Program-made: the position numbers and the translations under genes
In this document: positions 1 to 13,496 of the stretch, in pieces
How positions within the stretch are numbered: position 1 is the first letter of the stretch
Layout: each line of letters opens with the position of its first letter
Assembly (NCBI RefSeq): GCF_024713945.1
Contig: NC_134682.1
Coordinates: forward strand, 620,001 to 684,000
Length of the DNA stretch: 64,000 nt
Direction: 5' to 3'
Source of the DNA: Dermatophagoides farinae
Taxonomy: Eukaryota > Arthropoda > Arachnida > Sarcoptiformes > Pyroglyphidae
Notes under the pieces: generated by a model
The model's input: the letters and a program-made list of their open reading frames with translations, nothing else
Told to the model about the DNA's origin: nothing
Database searches by the model: none

Positions 1-980
1 ATTTTGTTTTCTTTTTTTCTACATTACATTACACTCTTTCAGAAATTTTTGGACATTATTTACCGCTATTCATCTCTTTTTTTCTGTGTGTGTGTAGATA
101 GATAACTTTTAGGACTATCCGATCCACAAATTCAAAAAAAAACCGAAATCTCACTGATGATGATGATCTTATGAACCGAAAAATAAACGACGACGACGAC
201 GACGACGTACATTGCAAATGTCGAATGTTTTTTTTTTGTTTTTTGCCTGTGGACATTTCTTTATTTCTTTCTTCACATTTTAACGTTTAGAAATAAATGA
301 AGAACATGAATAAAATGAATGAATGAATGAAACAGTTACCTTCTGGCAGATATTTTTGACCGACCTCTTTTTTCAAATGTTGCTTTTTTTCGTTGTTTCT
401 TCGTTTCGTTTCGTTTTTTTTTTCGTTTCGTAGAGTTTGTTTTCAGCTAAAAGAAAAAAAAATGAAAAAAAACGGATTTTTTGAAGATACACTCCACACA
501 ATCAAATGAATAATAACTTGTAAGTAAATGACAGAATGAATGAGTGGCTGAAACAATTTTTCACTTGTTGAATGTCGATGATCATGATGATGATGATGAT
601 GAAACAAAAAAAAAATGAAGAGATAGCAATGTTTATTTAACGGTATCCACAACAACAACCATCAACACCACCACCGCCACCACCACCACCACCACCACCA
701 CTTAAGCAGCCATCATCTTTTTTGTAGAAAAAAAATCTCTTTTTCATCTTCATAGATTATTTTTTTTGTAGAAGAAAAAAAAACAAAAAATTTTTTTTTT
801 CGGGATCATTCGAAAAAAAATCGAAAATCATTCAAGATAGTGGTAGCCAAGTATTGAATAAACGGCTATCATCACATATTATTATTTTTTTTTTCTTCTT
901 CATCTTCTTCTTCTACATGTGTCCATCATCAAATAACAAATATCCATTTGATGGACGATGATGATGATCATGGCTATGAC

Positions 981-981
<1 letters not shown>

Positions 982-1019
<38 letters not shown>

Positions 1020-1045
1020 GATGATGATGATGATGAGGATGATGA
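982..1045. repeat. (GAT)n triplet microsatellite
   Basis: Nearly uninterrupted GAT/ATG triplets with two single-base interruptions. In one frame it reads as poly-Asp, but the flanks do not look coding. Similar shorter ATG/CAT triplet runs occur throughout the window in both coding and non-coding DNA. Confidence 0.85.
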
Positions 1046-2587
1046 CCACAAAAGAAAAAAATTTTATCATTTCATCAACATTTTTATTGTTAAATTAATC
1101 TTAATGTGTGATTCTTATTCGCTATATTATAATTTATCATCATCATCATAACCAAAATCACAATCAGTTTAATTCTTGAAATTCCATAAATTCTCAACAT
1201 CATTACCGCCATCATTCACATTCCGTATTCAACCAAGAGATCATTGAATGATCATTGACTCAACAAATAAAGAAGGTCAATTCCCTGTCGTTTTGTGTGT
1301 GCGCGCTTGTGATTCATTAGCCAAATCAGATTAATCTCATTAAAAAATTTGTTTTCATTTTCAAATATGCTACATTGATCTTCTTCTTCTTCTTCTTCTT
1401 TTTGTGTGTGTTTTTCTTCTTTTGTATCAAATTCATTCATAGTGAAAAATTATTATTGTCATCATTGTATTCAACTTTTTTAACTCTTCTATTTTCAAAA
1501 TTTCATTCGCACACACACACACACACCTGTTGCATTTATTATTATCACTGTTGTTGTTGTGTATAAATGATCCAAGAAGCAAAAAAAAAAAAATCTTGTA
1601 AATCTTTCCATTTTTGTCTTTATTATTATTATTATTGTTGTTGTTGTTGCTACCACTGCCAAATAATCGTTTTGAACAAAAAAAAAAAAAAAAAAAAATA
1701 AATAAACAAAATATAGTCATCACATGTTTTATATATATATATGGAGAAAATCTTCAGTTATTTTATAAATAAAATAGCTCTAAGCCACTGTGTGTGTGTG
1801 TGTGTGAATGTTTGTTCCAAGAAGATCCATAATGCCATAACAAGCAACTACTTAATAATGACGATGATGATGATGAAGCTATTCACATAGATGATATTTG
1901 TATTTTTGAAGATGTGAATTTTTTTTTACGAATATGTTTTAGTATTGCTTGTAGTCATCGTTGTGGTTGTTGTTTTTGGGAACTTTTGTTTTTGGACAAC
2001 ATAAAAAAAAACATTGCCGCTTGTGTTTCTAATAAGTGATTGTCCTCGACAATGCCATTGATCGACGACATCTTTATTCGGTTGCGCATTTTTTTTTTCA
2101 TTCATTCATTCGGAAGCCATTGGCTTTCATTCATGATAATTTTTGTACACAAGATTATCTCTCTCTCTCTCTCTGTTTTTTTTTCTGTACATCGATTGAA
2201 TCCAATCAAATCATCATCATCATCAAAATTGAAGGTGTTTTTATATTCTTTTGTTTTTGATGTGATCCATTACAACAACAACAACGATCAATGACTAACT
2301 TTGAAATTGTAAAAATTTTTTTTTTCTTGCACCGAAAATAAAAGGTCGAATTTTTTTTTTTTTTTTTAATTTCAAAAACCAATCATCATCGCCCATTATC
2401 AATGATAATCAATGTCATGATTATTGTTGAATAACGTTTATGAAAATAAAATTAAAAAAAAAAAATATTCTTTTGTCAATGGACATTGAACCGTATTTTG
2501 ATTATTGATCATCAATCGAAGAGAATTCAATTTTTCAATTTTACACAATAAAATACACACAAATACATAAAGCTGTCATTGAATAAC

Positions 2588-2590
<3 letters not shown>

Positions 2591-2619
<29 letters not shown>
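2591..2619. repeat. (GT)n dinucleotide microsatellite
   Basis: Uninterrupted GT dinucleotides, about 14 units, followed by a CACG step. One of many GT/CA tracts in the window. Confidence 0.9.
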
Positions 2620-2620
<1 letters not shown>

Positions 2621-4474
2621 ACGTTCAATCATTTCATTTCAATCATCTGTTGATTTTTTTTTTTTGCTAAATTTAAAGTTCACTACACATTGTTGTTACT
2701 TATATATTATTGATATTTATTATATTTTTGGCCATCATCAGTACATTTTCATCATCATCATCATCATCATCCATCATTGCCATTCATAATTTTTTTTTAC
2801 GTGTTTTGTTTTGTTTCATCGTTTTTCGCTCTTGGTGTGTGTGCGCGTGTGTGTGTGTGTGTGGGTGTAATATAAGATATTTTCCTCATTCATTCATCAT
2901 TTGTTTTCATTTCCAATTCATTTCCGTTTTTATTCAACTTGTTTGTTTGGTTGTCAATCACCAAGATGAAAAAAAATGAATATAAAAAATTGATAATTTG
3001 ATTAATAATTTCTCAAATTAATTTATCGATCATCATCATTAATCATTAATCATCATCATCATCGTCATTTATCGTCATGTCAATCAATATGTTCATTTTT
3101 ATGGAACTAGATCATTGATCCTGTTCATTATTTTATGTGCACAGCCAGGTGTGTGTGTGCTTGTTTGTTTATAAGTGGTGTGTGTGGGTGTGTATATCAA
3201 ATGTGTGTGTGTATGTGTTTGTTCCAGAATCAACGATAAAAAATAAAACAACAACGATGATGAAAATAGATCCAATTGCAAATTGCAACATCAAAGACGA
3301 CAACGAAATCATCAAAATCAAAATAAAGAAATCATCATAATCAACAAATAAAATTTAAAATTAAAAAAAAAATTTCGTTTCCTGTTGCAATTTTGTTCAT
3401 TTTCACACGTTTTTTTTTGTATAAATAATAATCGTTTGCCATCGTCGTAGCCCACCACCACCACATCGTTTTTGTGTGAGGTATGTTGTTATGTATCCTA
3501 TTACATGTTTTGGCAATTTTCGTTTTGTTTTTTTTTTCATTTCAATGAATATCCGATCCATCGATCCAACAATAAAAGACATGTTGATGATGTGAAAAGA
3601 ATTTCCTCTAAACAACAAGTGTGTAGTAGTAGTAGTAGTAGTAGTGTACCAAAAAGATCTCGCTGTGAGTTTTTTTTCTTCTTGTCGTTATTAAGCGATC
3701 ATAATCAAATAGAGTATGATCGACTGGTTTAATTATAGAAACATTACATTCATCATTTGTTTGATGGTCGATTTTTTGGTCGCAAAATCGATCGGTTTTT
3801 GTTCAGTTTGGAAGATATTCGGAAGGAATTCATTCATCGTCGGTTTGTTATTGTTTACTGTCGTACGAATAATTTTTTTGTTGAAAAAAAGTCGACAAAA
3901 AAAACGGCACCTACACGATGAAAAAAAAAACACAACTTTTTCTACATCACCAACACAAGACAAGCCCGATTATTTTGTTTCATGTTCCGTTTTTTTTTTG
4001 TTGTCGTTGTCGTGTATATTCGCTCTCGCTCTTTTTTTTCAAAATTTTACCTGGATTGCTCATACAAACAAACACACACACACACACGGATCTCTAATTG
4101 CTTAATCTGATGAATGTCTGAATAGAAAAAAAAGTACGAACAAATACGAGAAAACAGGTTGTCCGGTCGGGTATTTTTTGTGTGTTTATGTGGCAATCAT
4201 CATCATCATCATCATCTTTGAAAAGAAAACATCAACTGTTTTTTTTTTCTTTGATATTTTGCCCGGGACGGCCCGGATAATTTCAAGATATTTTGTTGTT
4301 ATTGTCGATATCATCATCATCATCATCATCATCGTCAAAAGCGTGGTCTGAGTTTCATGTTTGATGGTGTTATTTCTTCATAATTTCAACATTTTGGTTG
4401 ATCAATCAGTCAGTCAGTCAGTCAGTCAGTTAATCGGTCGGTCGACCAGGTTGGTCCATTTTGGATTGAGAGAA

Positions 4475-4476
<2 letters not shown>

Positions 4477-4515
<39 letters not shown>
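4477..4515. repeat. (GT)n dinucleotide microsatellite
   Basis: Uninterrupted GT dinucleotides, about 19 units, the longest GT tract I found in the window. It follows a short CAGT tetranucleotide tract near 4408-4430. Confidence 0.9.
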
Positions 4516-4516
<1 letters not shown>

Positions 4517-7500
4517 ATGTGGGGAAAAAAACCGAACCAATAATGATGATGAGAAACGAGAACGGGAAATATTTTCTTTTTTCATTTACTATGTATGGGA
4601 TGTGTGTGTGTGTGTGTTTAGATGTCCGGATATTTATCTCGTTGAATGAATGAATGAATGAATGAATGAAAGCATGAAGGGAAAAGAAAAATTTTCTTAC
4701 ATTTACTTATAATAACCATCATATAAACATACAAATAATCGAAACGAAACGAAACGAAAAATGTAAAGTAAAGTAAAATTAAAATTTTTTTTCTTCTCGC
4801 CATCATTTCCCCAGCTTTCATCATCATCATCATAATGAGATCAATAACGAGAGAGAGTGTGAGTGAGTGAGTGAACATGAATGAAATGATGATTTTACTG
4901 TGAAAAAAAAAGAGAGAAAAAAAATTATCAAAAAAAAACTAGTAATATCTAGCTTGTAATTAATTTAAAAAAAAAATTTTTTTCTCAAAATTCAAAAAAA
5001 AACAATCGATTTTCATTTCAAATCAAATTGATTAAATGTCATGGATTGATGATCAATGCCAAATAATAACAACAACAACAACAACAACAACAAAGACAAA
5101 AAATCTTACGTCATCGATGGCTTTCCTAGAGAAAATGAAAAAAAAAATTCCCATATCTTGCTCTCTTTCAATCATCATCATCATTGACTTTATTTTTCAT
5201 TTTGATTTCAATTTAGATTCAATTCAGTAATTGAAAACAAGAAAAAAAAACACACACATTTCACATTTCACGAATAAATCATATATTTATACAATGGATG
5301 AAATTTGAAAAAAAAAATTTATTTTTGTTGTTTTGTTTTGTTTTTTATTTTATTTTATTTTTTTACAATTTAGAACAGTTTTACATCAATTCGTATTTCG
5401 CATTTTTTTCTATTTTGTTTTTGTATATATATATCGATGTCGATAATGATGCCGTCGTCGTCGTTGATGATGATGATGATTATTAGCCATGGCGAAACAT
5501 AATAATAATAATGATGATGAGAAAAAAAAATGATGTGAAGGCCAGCAACGATGTGTGTTTTTTTTTTAACAGGCATGATTTGCGCGCCAAATTTTTTTTC
5601 AACATGAAATTTTTCAACACGCCCCTGATGATGATGATTATGATGATCTCAAGATTTTTTTTTCTGTTCCAAATTCATATTGAAAAGAGATTTAAATTTT
5701 TTTTTCTTTTTTGTTTTGCTTTACAAGAATCTGTTAGCAATAAATTTTTGATATTGGCAATAATCATGAATTTCAATGTTTTGATCCATAATTTACAATG
5801 ACATTGGAACAATTTCATTGTCATTCTTGTTCTATTTTGAATAATTTTTGTCATTGTTTTCTGCTCTCTCTCTCTCTCTCTCTCTCACTCTCTCTATTTA
5901 ACCGAAAACTTAATTTGATTGATTGCATCCAAGCCAATTTGTCTAAATGATGATGTGATTATTGATTAGCTGGTTGGCAATCACATCACTGATTGATTGA
6001 TTTCCTTTTTTTGCACTTGATTAATGATTATTTGATTATAATTTTTTTCGATTGGTTGTAATGAAATTTCAAATTTTTCAAATTTTCATTGTTTTTTATT
6101 TGGACAAACACACACGCACACAGTAAAAAAAAAATTTCCCGCTCATTATTTCAATATGTGAATATCTTTTGTTTTCCCTGGGAAATTTACCATTTGTAGT
6201 TTATTTGTATATTTGGTGATGACGGAAACTTTTCCCGAACACATAAACACATGTTTTTAGAAAATGAAAAATACTCAATTTATCAAAAAAATGGATTAAA
6301 TATGCCATACACATGATATGTTGATCCATGAAACCAAAACAAGAATCATCCATTGCTGTTTGGTGATCATCATCATCTGGTTCAATTCAAAAAAGGTATA
6401 TAGAAATTATGTTTGTTGTTTTACATTGAAATTCAAACATTTTTTTTTCATTTCAATTTATTGCATCATGTTGTGTTCAGATGTATCACATCCACATTTA
6501 TAAACCGAATATATTATATATAGACAACAATCTTTCGAATGGAATGTGGTAGAATCATCATCACCATCATCATCATTGTTGTTGTTGATTGATAATTGAA
6601 ACGAAACAAGAAAAAAAATATCATCCTGTACTATATACACACATTGTGTACATTACTGAGCAGAACAAGTCTGAAATTATTATTATATAGAAATTGTATT
6701 TATGTTTGCATCTAACGGTAATGCATGATATACAAGCAGATGTATTATTTGCTCGAATTTTTTCAATGTGCAATAAATGAATGATCCAGAATTCTCATTC
6801 GCAAGAATTTTCAATGGAACAACAACCGAAAAAAACAAACAAACTTGAAATTTCAAGAATTTTTTTTTCAATATTCTTTAATATTGAAGAATTGTGGCAA
6901 CATTTTAACATTCATCAATCAATCATCAACAAAATATAATTTTCATCCTATTTATTATCTCACTACTTTGATGCAGAACATGAACATGTGTGTGTGTGTG
7001 TATATGTTTTCTTTTTTTTTCTTCAAAATTCGTTGACCTTGGACTTTTTATTTGTCTTGTCTTGTCTTCATTATTTTGTGTATACACAAAACCACTGTGA
7101 TAATAATACAATAAACACATATACACATAACATTGAAAATCATCAGAACAACAAAAAAAAAATTTAGATTTTTGAACAAAAATTTTAAGTTTCATCTTAT
7201 TGTGTCTATCAAACAAACAAAGCTCTTCGTTGTGGCTAATTTAACCCAATAACGTTTGTTTTTTTTCTGTTTGTTTGTTGGATGATGATGACCTATTGTT
7301 GACCAATAAATAGAAAGATAATCGTCATCATAATCATCAGCAATTTTTTTTTTCGTTTCGTTTCGTTTTGTCACCAACACATTATTATATCTCTAGAAAA
7401 AAAAAATTACATTATTGACAACAAGTTGTGATTTTTTTCTTTCGTTCGTTCGTCTATTTTTGTACATTTTCATCATTTATTTATTTCTTTCTTTTTGGAT

Positions 7501-8137
7501 TTAAACATTTCATCATCATCAGCTATTTTGTGTTATTGAATTGCAACAAAATCCAAAATAATAATAAAAAAATTGCATTTTCATTTAAACACGAAACACA
7601 GCAACACAATTTGGGATTTTTTTTTTTGCAAATTGTTGAAACAACTTGTTGTTGTTGTTGTTGCAGATATAACGTTTGAAGATAAAATTATAATAAAAAA
7701 AAATATATCGAATACTTACACATGTGTTTTGTTTTCTATATGCCGAAAATCGAAAATCAACATTGAAATTGATGATGAATTTTTTCCTGGTGGTTTTATA
7801 ATCATAAACAAATCATCACATCATCATCATCATCGTTATAAACAATACACTGTCATATGAAGATTTTTTTTTTTGTTTCATATCTTGGAATCTTTTCAAT
7901 CAGCAGAAAAAAAGTGATAATTCTTTATACTTACCCGTCCACAAATTATGCATGTTGTGTATATTTGCATTCTGTAAATGAAGATTTATGAAGATTTGAT
8001 CATCAACAACAACAACAATTTACATCCATAAATAATGAAAACAAATATTGAAAATTGAAAACGAGAAATCATCATCTATATAAATTCAATAAAACTTACG
8101 TGTGCAACTTGTCAAAGTAAAAAAAATCGATAAAATT

Positions 8138-8472
8138 ATGTCCAATTTGAATAAAACGTCATCATCATCATCATTTTTATCATCATCACCATCATCATCA
8201 TTTCGACGAAATATTTCCATCAATAAAAGTAGATTATGGAAGAATTACGTTGACGATTCTTCATCATCAACAACAACAACAAAATCATTTAAATTATTAG
8301 TGGGGAAAAGAAAAAATGTAAATGAAAAAAAATTGAATCGATCACCATCATCATCATCATCATTATATTTATCATCATCAAATTGTTCACAATTTGAACA
8401 ACGTCGTGTACATTGGAATCCATTTCTAGTGCAATTATTACGATCATCATCATCGCCATTAAATAATCTCAG
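8138..8472 (+). CDS. Candidate Ser-rich first coding exon, possibly an N-terminal extension of HMG-CoA reductase
   Basis: An ATG at 8138 opens about 111 codons rich in Ser (mostly TCA) with non-repetitive islands such as RLWKNYVDD, KLLVGKRKN and RRVHWNPFLVQLL, so it looks more coding than the surrounding repeats. It ends at a possible donor (CTCAG|GTGTGT at 8472/8473) with two bases left over. The next plausible acceptor (AAATAG at 9590) lies just before the HMG-CoA reductase ATG, and joining 8472 to 9591 keeps the reading frame through to that ATG with no stop. This could be an alternative N-terminus, an exon of an unseen gene, or a chance open frame (about one in three for phase). I recognise no domain. 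Confidence 0.35.
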
Positions 8473-9606
8473 GTGTGTGCGTGTGTGTGTGTGTCCAAAA
8501 ACAAAAACAAAAACAAAATTTTCGTACATCATCATTTGATTATGTAGTTTAAATGTTAAAATTTTCTTTTTTTTGTCCAACTTTGATGACTAATAATAAT
8601 AATAATAATAATCCTCTTTATTATACCTGATAACATGGTTATATTGATCAAGAGAAAAAAAAATTAGCGGTTAAGGTTTACCGTTTCGTTTTCTTCATTC
8701 ATTCGTTCGCTTTTTGGTGTTGTTGTCATAATCTCTTGAAACTATAATATAATACATAGGGAAAAATGAAATGTACAAAAACGAGATAACGAGATTCTAA
8801 AGAATTGGAATTTAAATTGACTAATTATGAAATGTGTGAGAGAAAAAAAATTCTTACCACTTGAAACATGTGACGATTAACGAATCAATTTCATCAGAAT
8901 CATCATCATTTGATGTAATTCTGCACACCTACCACGCACATTAAAATGTTGTTCGTTTACTGTTGTCGTTGTCGTTGTTGTTGTTCATCGGTTGACAATC
9001 GAATGGGAAAAAAAAAGATTCAATCTTGATCTTTCACTTTTTTGTTTTGTATGATGAGTTTTGTAAGGTTTTTTTTTCCTTATTCAAATCGATCAATTTT
9101 TTTCTGGTTAAAAAATATTGATCAATCATACGTCATTTCGATTTTTTTTTTTTGAAAAAAAATCATTCATTTTTGTACCTTTTTTTTAACCTGCTAAATC
9201 CAGTATTGTTTAGGTTCGTTTTGAATGATTTTATTTTATCGATTTTAAATGTTGAATTTCAAGGGAGAAAAAACCTGTGTGCATCCTCTGTTGTTATTTT
9301 TTAAGAATCCAAAAAATGATGATCATCATTTGTCTGGTTGATCAGGATTTCTTTCTTGTAGTATTTAAGACGATAGCTTTGATCAACAAGTGGACCATTC
9401 TTGTCTTTGGTCGTTGTCGTCGTCGAATGTTTCGGACCAAAAAAAAAATTCCTTTCATCATAAGCACCAGCTGATTTGAAAAAAATTAAAATTTTTTTGT
9501 TACATCTTATTGATTATTGATCTCGATTTTTTTTTTAATTTATCAATCTGTTTTTTTTTGTGTGCATTTTTTGTGTTTACAACTAAATAGCATTCTTATC
9601 AAGCAA
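8473..9606 (+). other. Upstream region or first intron of HMG-CoA reductase
   Basis: AT-rich sequence with poly-T and triplet repeats and no supportable coding exon. If the Ser-rich ORF at 8138-8472 is an exon, then 8473-9590 is its intron; otherwise this holds the promoter and 5' UTR. A poly-T tract followed by TACAACTAAATAG just before 9591 resembles a 3' splice site, which suggests at least a spliced 5' leader. Confidence 0.45.
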
Positions 9607-12600
9607 ATGGCTAAATTATTCTATTCACACGGCAAATTTTGTGCCTCCCATCCATGGGAAGTGATGGTTATATTTTTATCATTGGCTATCTGTATTGGAA
9701 CGATGGGTCCTTTTGTGATGATTGAACAACAACAACAACATAACCATAATCACCATAATCAGCAGCACCAGCAGCAGCAACAACAATCGATATTAGATAA
9801 ATCAATGAGATATTATGGTCCACAACAACAACAATCAAGATGTCAACAACAACAACAACAACAGGAATCAACAACATTATTCCATAGACATTCAAAAAAA
9901 TTGGATGATAATGATTCATTTCAATTTGATGATTGTTCACATAATTCACATCATCATCAGGTAGATATATTTAATTTAATTTCAAAATTTTAAATATTTT
10001 TTTTTGTTTTTTAGTCAAAACCAACAACTGTAGAATATAATAGTAGACAGCAGCAGCAACAAAATTACCATCATTATCATCATCATCATAATCATAATCA
10101 TCATTCACAGCCGTCCAATAATGTAGATAGTACAGAAATATTGATATTAACAATATCCCGATGTTTGGCTTTATTATATGTTTATCATCAATTTCGTAAT
10201 TTATATAATCAATCCAAATATTTGGTTGGAATCGCCATGTTATTCACCGTATTTTCCAGTATAATGTTCATGTCTGGTGTTTTAAATTTTTTCGATGGTA
10301 ATTTTGCCGTTCTGAATAAAGCAATACCATTTTTTATATTATTATCGGATCTAAGTAAATCTTGTTCACTGGCAAGATTTGCTCTTTCATCATCGAATCG
10401 AGTAAGTTTTGTTTGTTTGTTTTTTTTTTGTTGTGATTATCGTGAATATGAAATCATAATCCAATCAAATGATAAAAATGATAAAATAGGAAGAGATACA
10501 AGAAAATATAGCTAGAGGAATGGCAACGCTTGGTCCTTCGCTTACATTGGACACATTGGTCGAAACATTGGCTATCGGTATGGGTACCATTTCAGGATTG
10601 CCTCGTCTTGCCGAAATTAGCTACATTGCCTGTTTAACTGTTATCGTTAATTATATCGTATTTATGACATTCTTTCCTGCCACATTATCTTTGGTCCTTG
10701 AAGTGAGTAATAAAATTGATTGTAATCATCATGGTGTTAATGTTTTTTTTTTTCGAATTTCAAGTTGGCTCATGATGGTGCAAATAAACCAGCCTGGCAG
10801 TTTAGCTCATTGGCCAAAGTTTTACAATTGGAAACCGAACACACACCTAATCCAGTGATTCAACGTGTCAAATTGATTATGTCAGCTGGTCTTATGATGG
10901 TTCATATGTTAAGCCGATGGCCATTGGTTAATGATGAAAATGATGGTGGTGTATTGGATTCATTCAAATCATCATCAGCTGTTTCATCAGCTAGTGATAA
11001 ATTAGCCGATGATGAAGTATTCAATTCATTTACAACTGGATTAATGAATGCTGTTGGTACTGAACAAATTCTTATGATTGGCCTTATGTTTGCTTTGACT
11101 ATAAAATATTTTTGGTTCGAAAATCTTGATATTCATTCTCGGTTATCATCATCTTCTTCCAATAATATTCACAATTCAAATGGCAGTTCGTTTGCTACTT
11201 CCAAAGATGTAGAAGAATTAAAATCATCATCATCTTATAAAAATTCCGAGCTTAAAGAAGATTGTAGCAGTGAAACAAGTTCAAATCTTAGTGAAAGCTG
11301 TAGTAATACAACATCTACCACTCCATCATCTACTAGACCAACAACGCCGACAACAATATCATCAACTGGTGATGAATCGGATAATTCTTTACAGCATTCA
11401 ACTAACAAATCGAATGGTTGTTCAACGACAAATTCATCGACCACAGAAAATTCTGATACTGAAAGTGTTCTAGGTCAATGCCGTCATAAATGTAAGTTTT
11501 TAATTTTAATTTCTGTAAAATTTATAAAACTCAATTTTTTTTCATTAATTTTTAGTATCGTTCTCTTCAAATGGAAGACGAACATCAGCCAAAAATATCT
11601 GTGTTGATGATCAACTTGCAACAAGTAGTGGTCATGGTACTGATAATGAAAATGAATCGACACAACAAATTTCACATGACAATAATAACAAATCAGATGC
11701 ACCGGCATTTTTTATTGGTGATGATTATTGTAATGATTCCTCGGATTGTTATTCATCCGATTCAAATGTTCCAGAATATATAGATTCTAGTACACAAACA
11801 GATACGATTCCAAATATTGTTGCCGATGATTCTTTAATCACAATTACCGATTCAACGGCGTGTAACGCAGCAGCAACAACAACAACGATTGATGATGATA
11901 CATTTAGAGATATGGATGAATTGTTATCGATACTTGGTCAAGAAGATGGTTATTCTAAGCTATCAAATCGAGAAATTGAATTTCTTGTTGCCAATAAAAA
12001 AGTTCCAGCCTATAAATTGGAATCTTTACTGAATAATCCTGAACGTGGAGTATCGATTCGAAGAAAAGTGATCGAAAATATGGCCAATACACAAGGCGTT
12101 TTAACTAATGTGCCTTATCATGGTTATAATTATAACCTTGTTTTAGGAGCTTGTTGTGAAAATGTTATCGGTTATATGCCGATTCCACTTGGAGTGGCAG
12201 GGCCATTATTGTTGAATGGTCGTCAATATTATGTACCAATGGCAACTACCGAAGGTTGTTTAGTTGCCAGTACTAATCGAGGCTGTAGTGCAATAGCAGC
12301 CGCTGGCGGCTGTCGTGCTAAAGTCTATTTCGATGGAATGACACGTGGTCCACTACTATATTTCCGTAGTGCTATGGATGCCGCCGCAGCTCAAGAATGG
12401 ATCAATAGAACGGAAAATTTTTATATTATCAAAAAAGCTTTTGATTCTACATCACGTTTTGCTCGTTTACAAAGCATCAAATGTTCATTGGCTGGCCGAT
12501 ATCTTTTTCTAAGATTCGTAGCATCCACTGGTGATGCTATGGGAATGAATATGTTATCAAAAGGCACAGAATTAGCATTGGAAGAATTAGCCAAACATGT

Positions 12601-13479
12601 AAATGGATTAGAATTAAAATGTTTGAGCGGTAATTTCTGTACCGATAAAAAACCATCAGCTGTAAATTGGATTGATGGCCGTGGTAAATCCGTAGTGTGT
12701 GAAGCAAGGATTCCTAAAAATGTTGTACAAAAAGTTCTCAAAATTGATGTGAAAAAAATCGCTCATCTGGGTAATTCTAAAAATTTGATTGGATCTGCAC
12801 TTGCTGGATCGATAGGTGGTAATAACGCTCAAGCGGCTAATATTGTTGCTGCTATTTACATTGCTACTGGACAGGTTAGTTATATTATTGAGAAAAATCA
12901 TTCTAAATTCTAAAATCGATTCATTTTATAGGATCCAGCTCAAGTTGTTGGAAGTGCCAATTGTATGACATTATTGGAAGTAGAAGATAATGGAGATTTG
13001 TACATATCTTGCACGATGCCTTCTATTGAAATTGGTACCATTGGTGGTGGTACGGTTCTTGGGCCACAAGGAGCATGTCTTGAGGTATGTAACTGATGAA
13101 TTTTTTATGCAATTTTAATTTTAATATTTTTTCTATACAGCTTCTTGGATTAAAAAATAAAAATCAAGCACCGGGTGAAAATACTAGAGAATTGGCACAA
13201 ATTGTTTGTGCCACTGTGTTGGCTGGTGAATTATCATTATTATCAGCGTTGGCTGCTGGCCATTTAGTTCGTTCACATATGAAACATAATCGTTCTACAA
13301 TCAATATACAAGCATCAGCTGCAGCGGCCACACTTGAAACATTGTGTCCAAGGTCATCGGTTCCATCATTCGTTGGTTCGAATGGTGGCAGTGGTGGTGG
13401 TGGAATATCATCATCATCATTATCCATAACAACACCTCCCAATAGTTATACGTTAACAGTGCCTAGGACAGGAATTTAA
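9607..13479 (+). CDS. HMGCR: 3-hydroxy-3-methylglutaryl-CoA reductase
   Basis: ER membrane enzyme that reduces HMG-CoA to mevalonate with NADPH, the committed step toward isoprenoids. Seven exons: 9607-9960, 10015-10401, 10490-10702, 10765-11491, 11556-12874, 12932-13084, 13141-13479. They join in frame to 1163 residues, longer than the 888 of the human enzyme. The N-terminus ([12 protein letters not shown]) and sterol-sensing membrane region (about 159-318) match the family. The catalytic part (about 690 on) shows [26 protein letters not shown] (Glu793), [15 protein letters not shown] (Lys925), Asp1001 after ATGQ, GTIGGGT and His1097 in SHMKHNRS. Two insertions lengthen it: a Gln/His-rich loop between the first two membrane spans (about 42-158) and a Ser/Thr/Asn-rich linker (about 440-680). 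A possible poly(A) signal AATAAA is at 13491. The start is the ATG before AKLFYSHGK; a spliced upstream extension remains possible. Confidence 0.96.
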
Positions 13480-13490
13480 AAATCCACTAA

Positions 13491-13496
13491 AATAAA
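13491..13496 (+). terminator. Candidate poly(A) signal of HMG-CoA reductase
   Basis: AATAAA 12 nt after the stop codon of the reductase; further AATAAA copies follow near 13519. It fits the gene orientation, but use of this copy is inferred. Confidence 0.4.

Larger units (their letters stand above)
1..8137. other. Sparse AT-rich region with microsatellites, no supportable gene
   Basis: I see no coding exon here. Open frames in this stretch are translations of triplet or dinucleotide repeats (poly-Asp, poly-Ser, VCVCVC, THTHTH) or of poly-T runs. The stretch holds a (GAT)n tract near 982-1045, (GT)n tracts at 2591-2619 and 4477-4515, a CT run near 5865-5886, and many short ATG/CAT and TTG/CAA triplet runs. 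It could be intergenic DNA or a long intron of a gene outside the window; nothing in the sequence decides between these. Confidence 0.6.

Noticed and set aside
948-1151. Poly-Asp open frame with a hydrophobic end
   Set aside because: It is a translation of the (GAT)n microsatellite; flanks show no coding features or splice signals.
3716-4105. 129-codon frame with hydrophobic stretches (FLVAKSIGFCSVWKIFG)
   Set aside because: Composition follows the T-rich DNA, the end runs into poly-T and CA repeats, and no family motif or splice structure is visible.
4158-4277. Two small GC-rich spots (CCGGTCGGG and CCCGGGACGGCCCGG)
   Set aside because: Unusual for the region but too short to name; no RNA gene fold or Pol III boxes seen around them.
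4200-4340. Evenly spaced CAT-triplet blocks resembling a repeat array
   Set aside because: These are simple triplet microsatellites without spacers of unique sequence; not a CRISPR array, which would not be expected in this genome.
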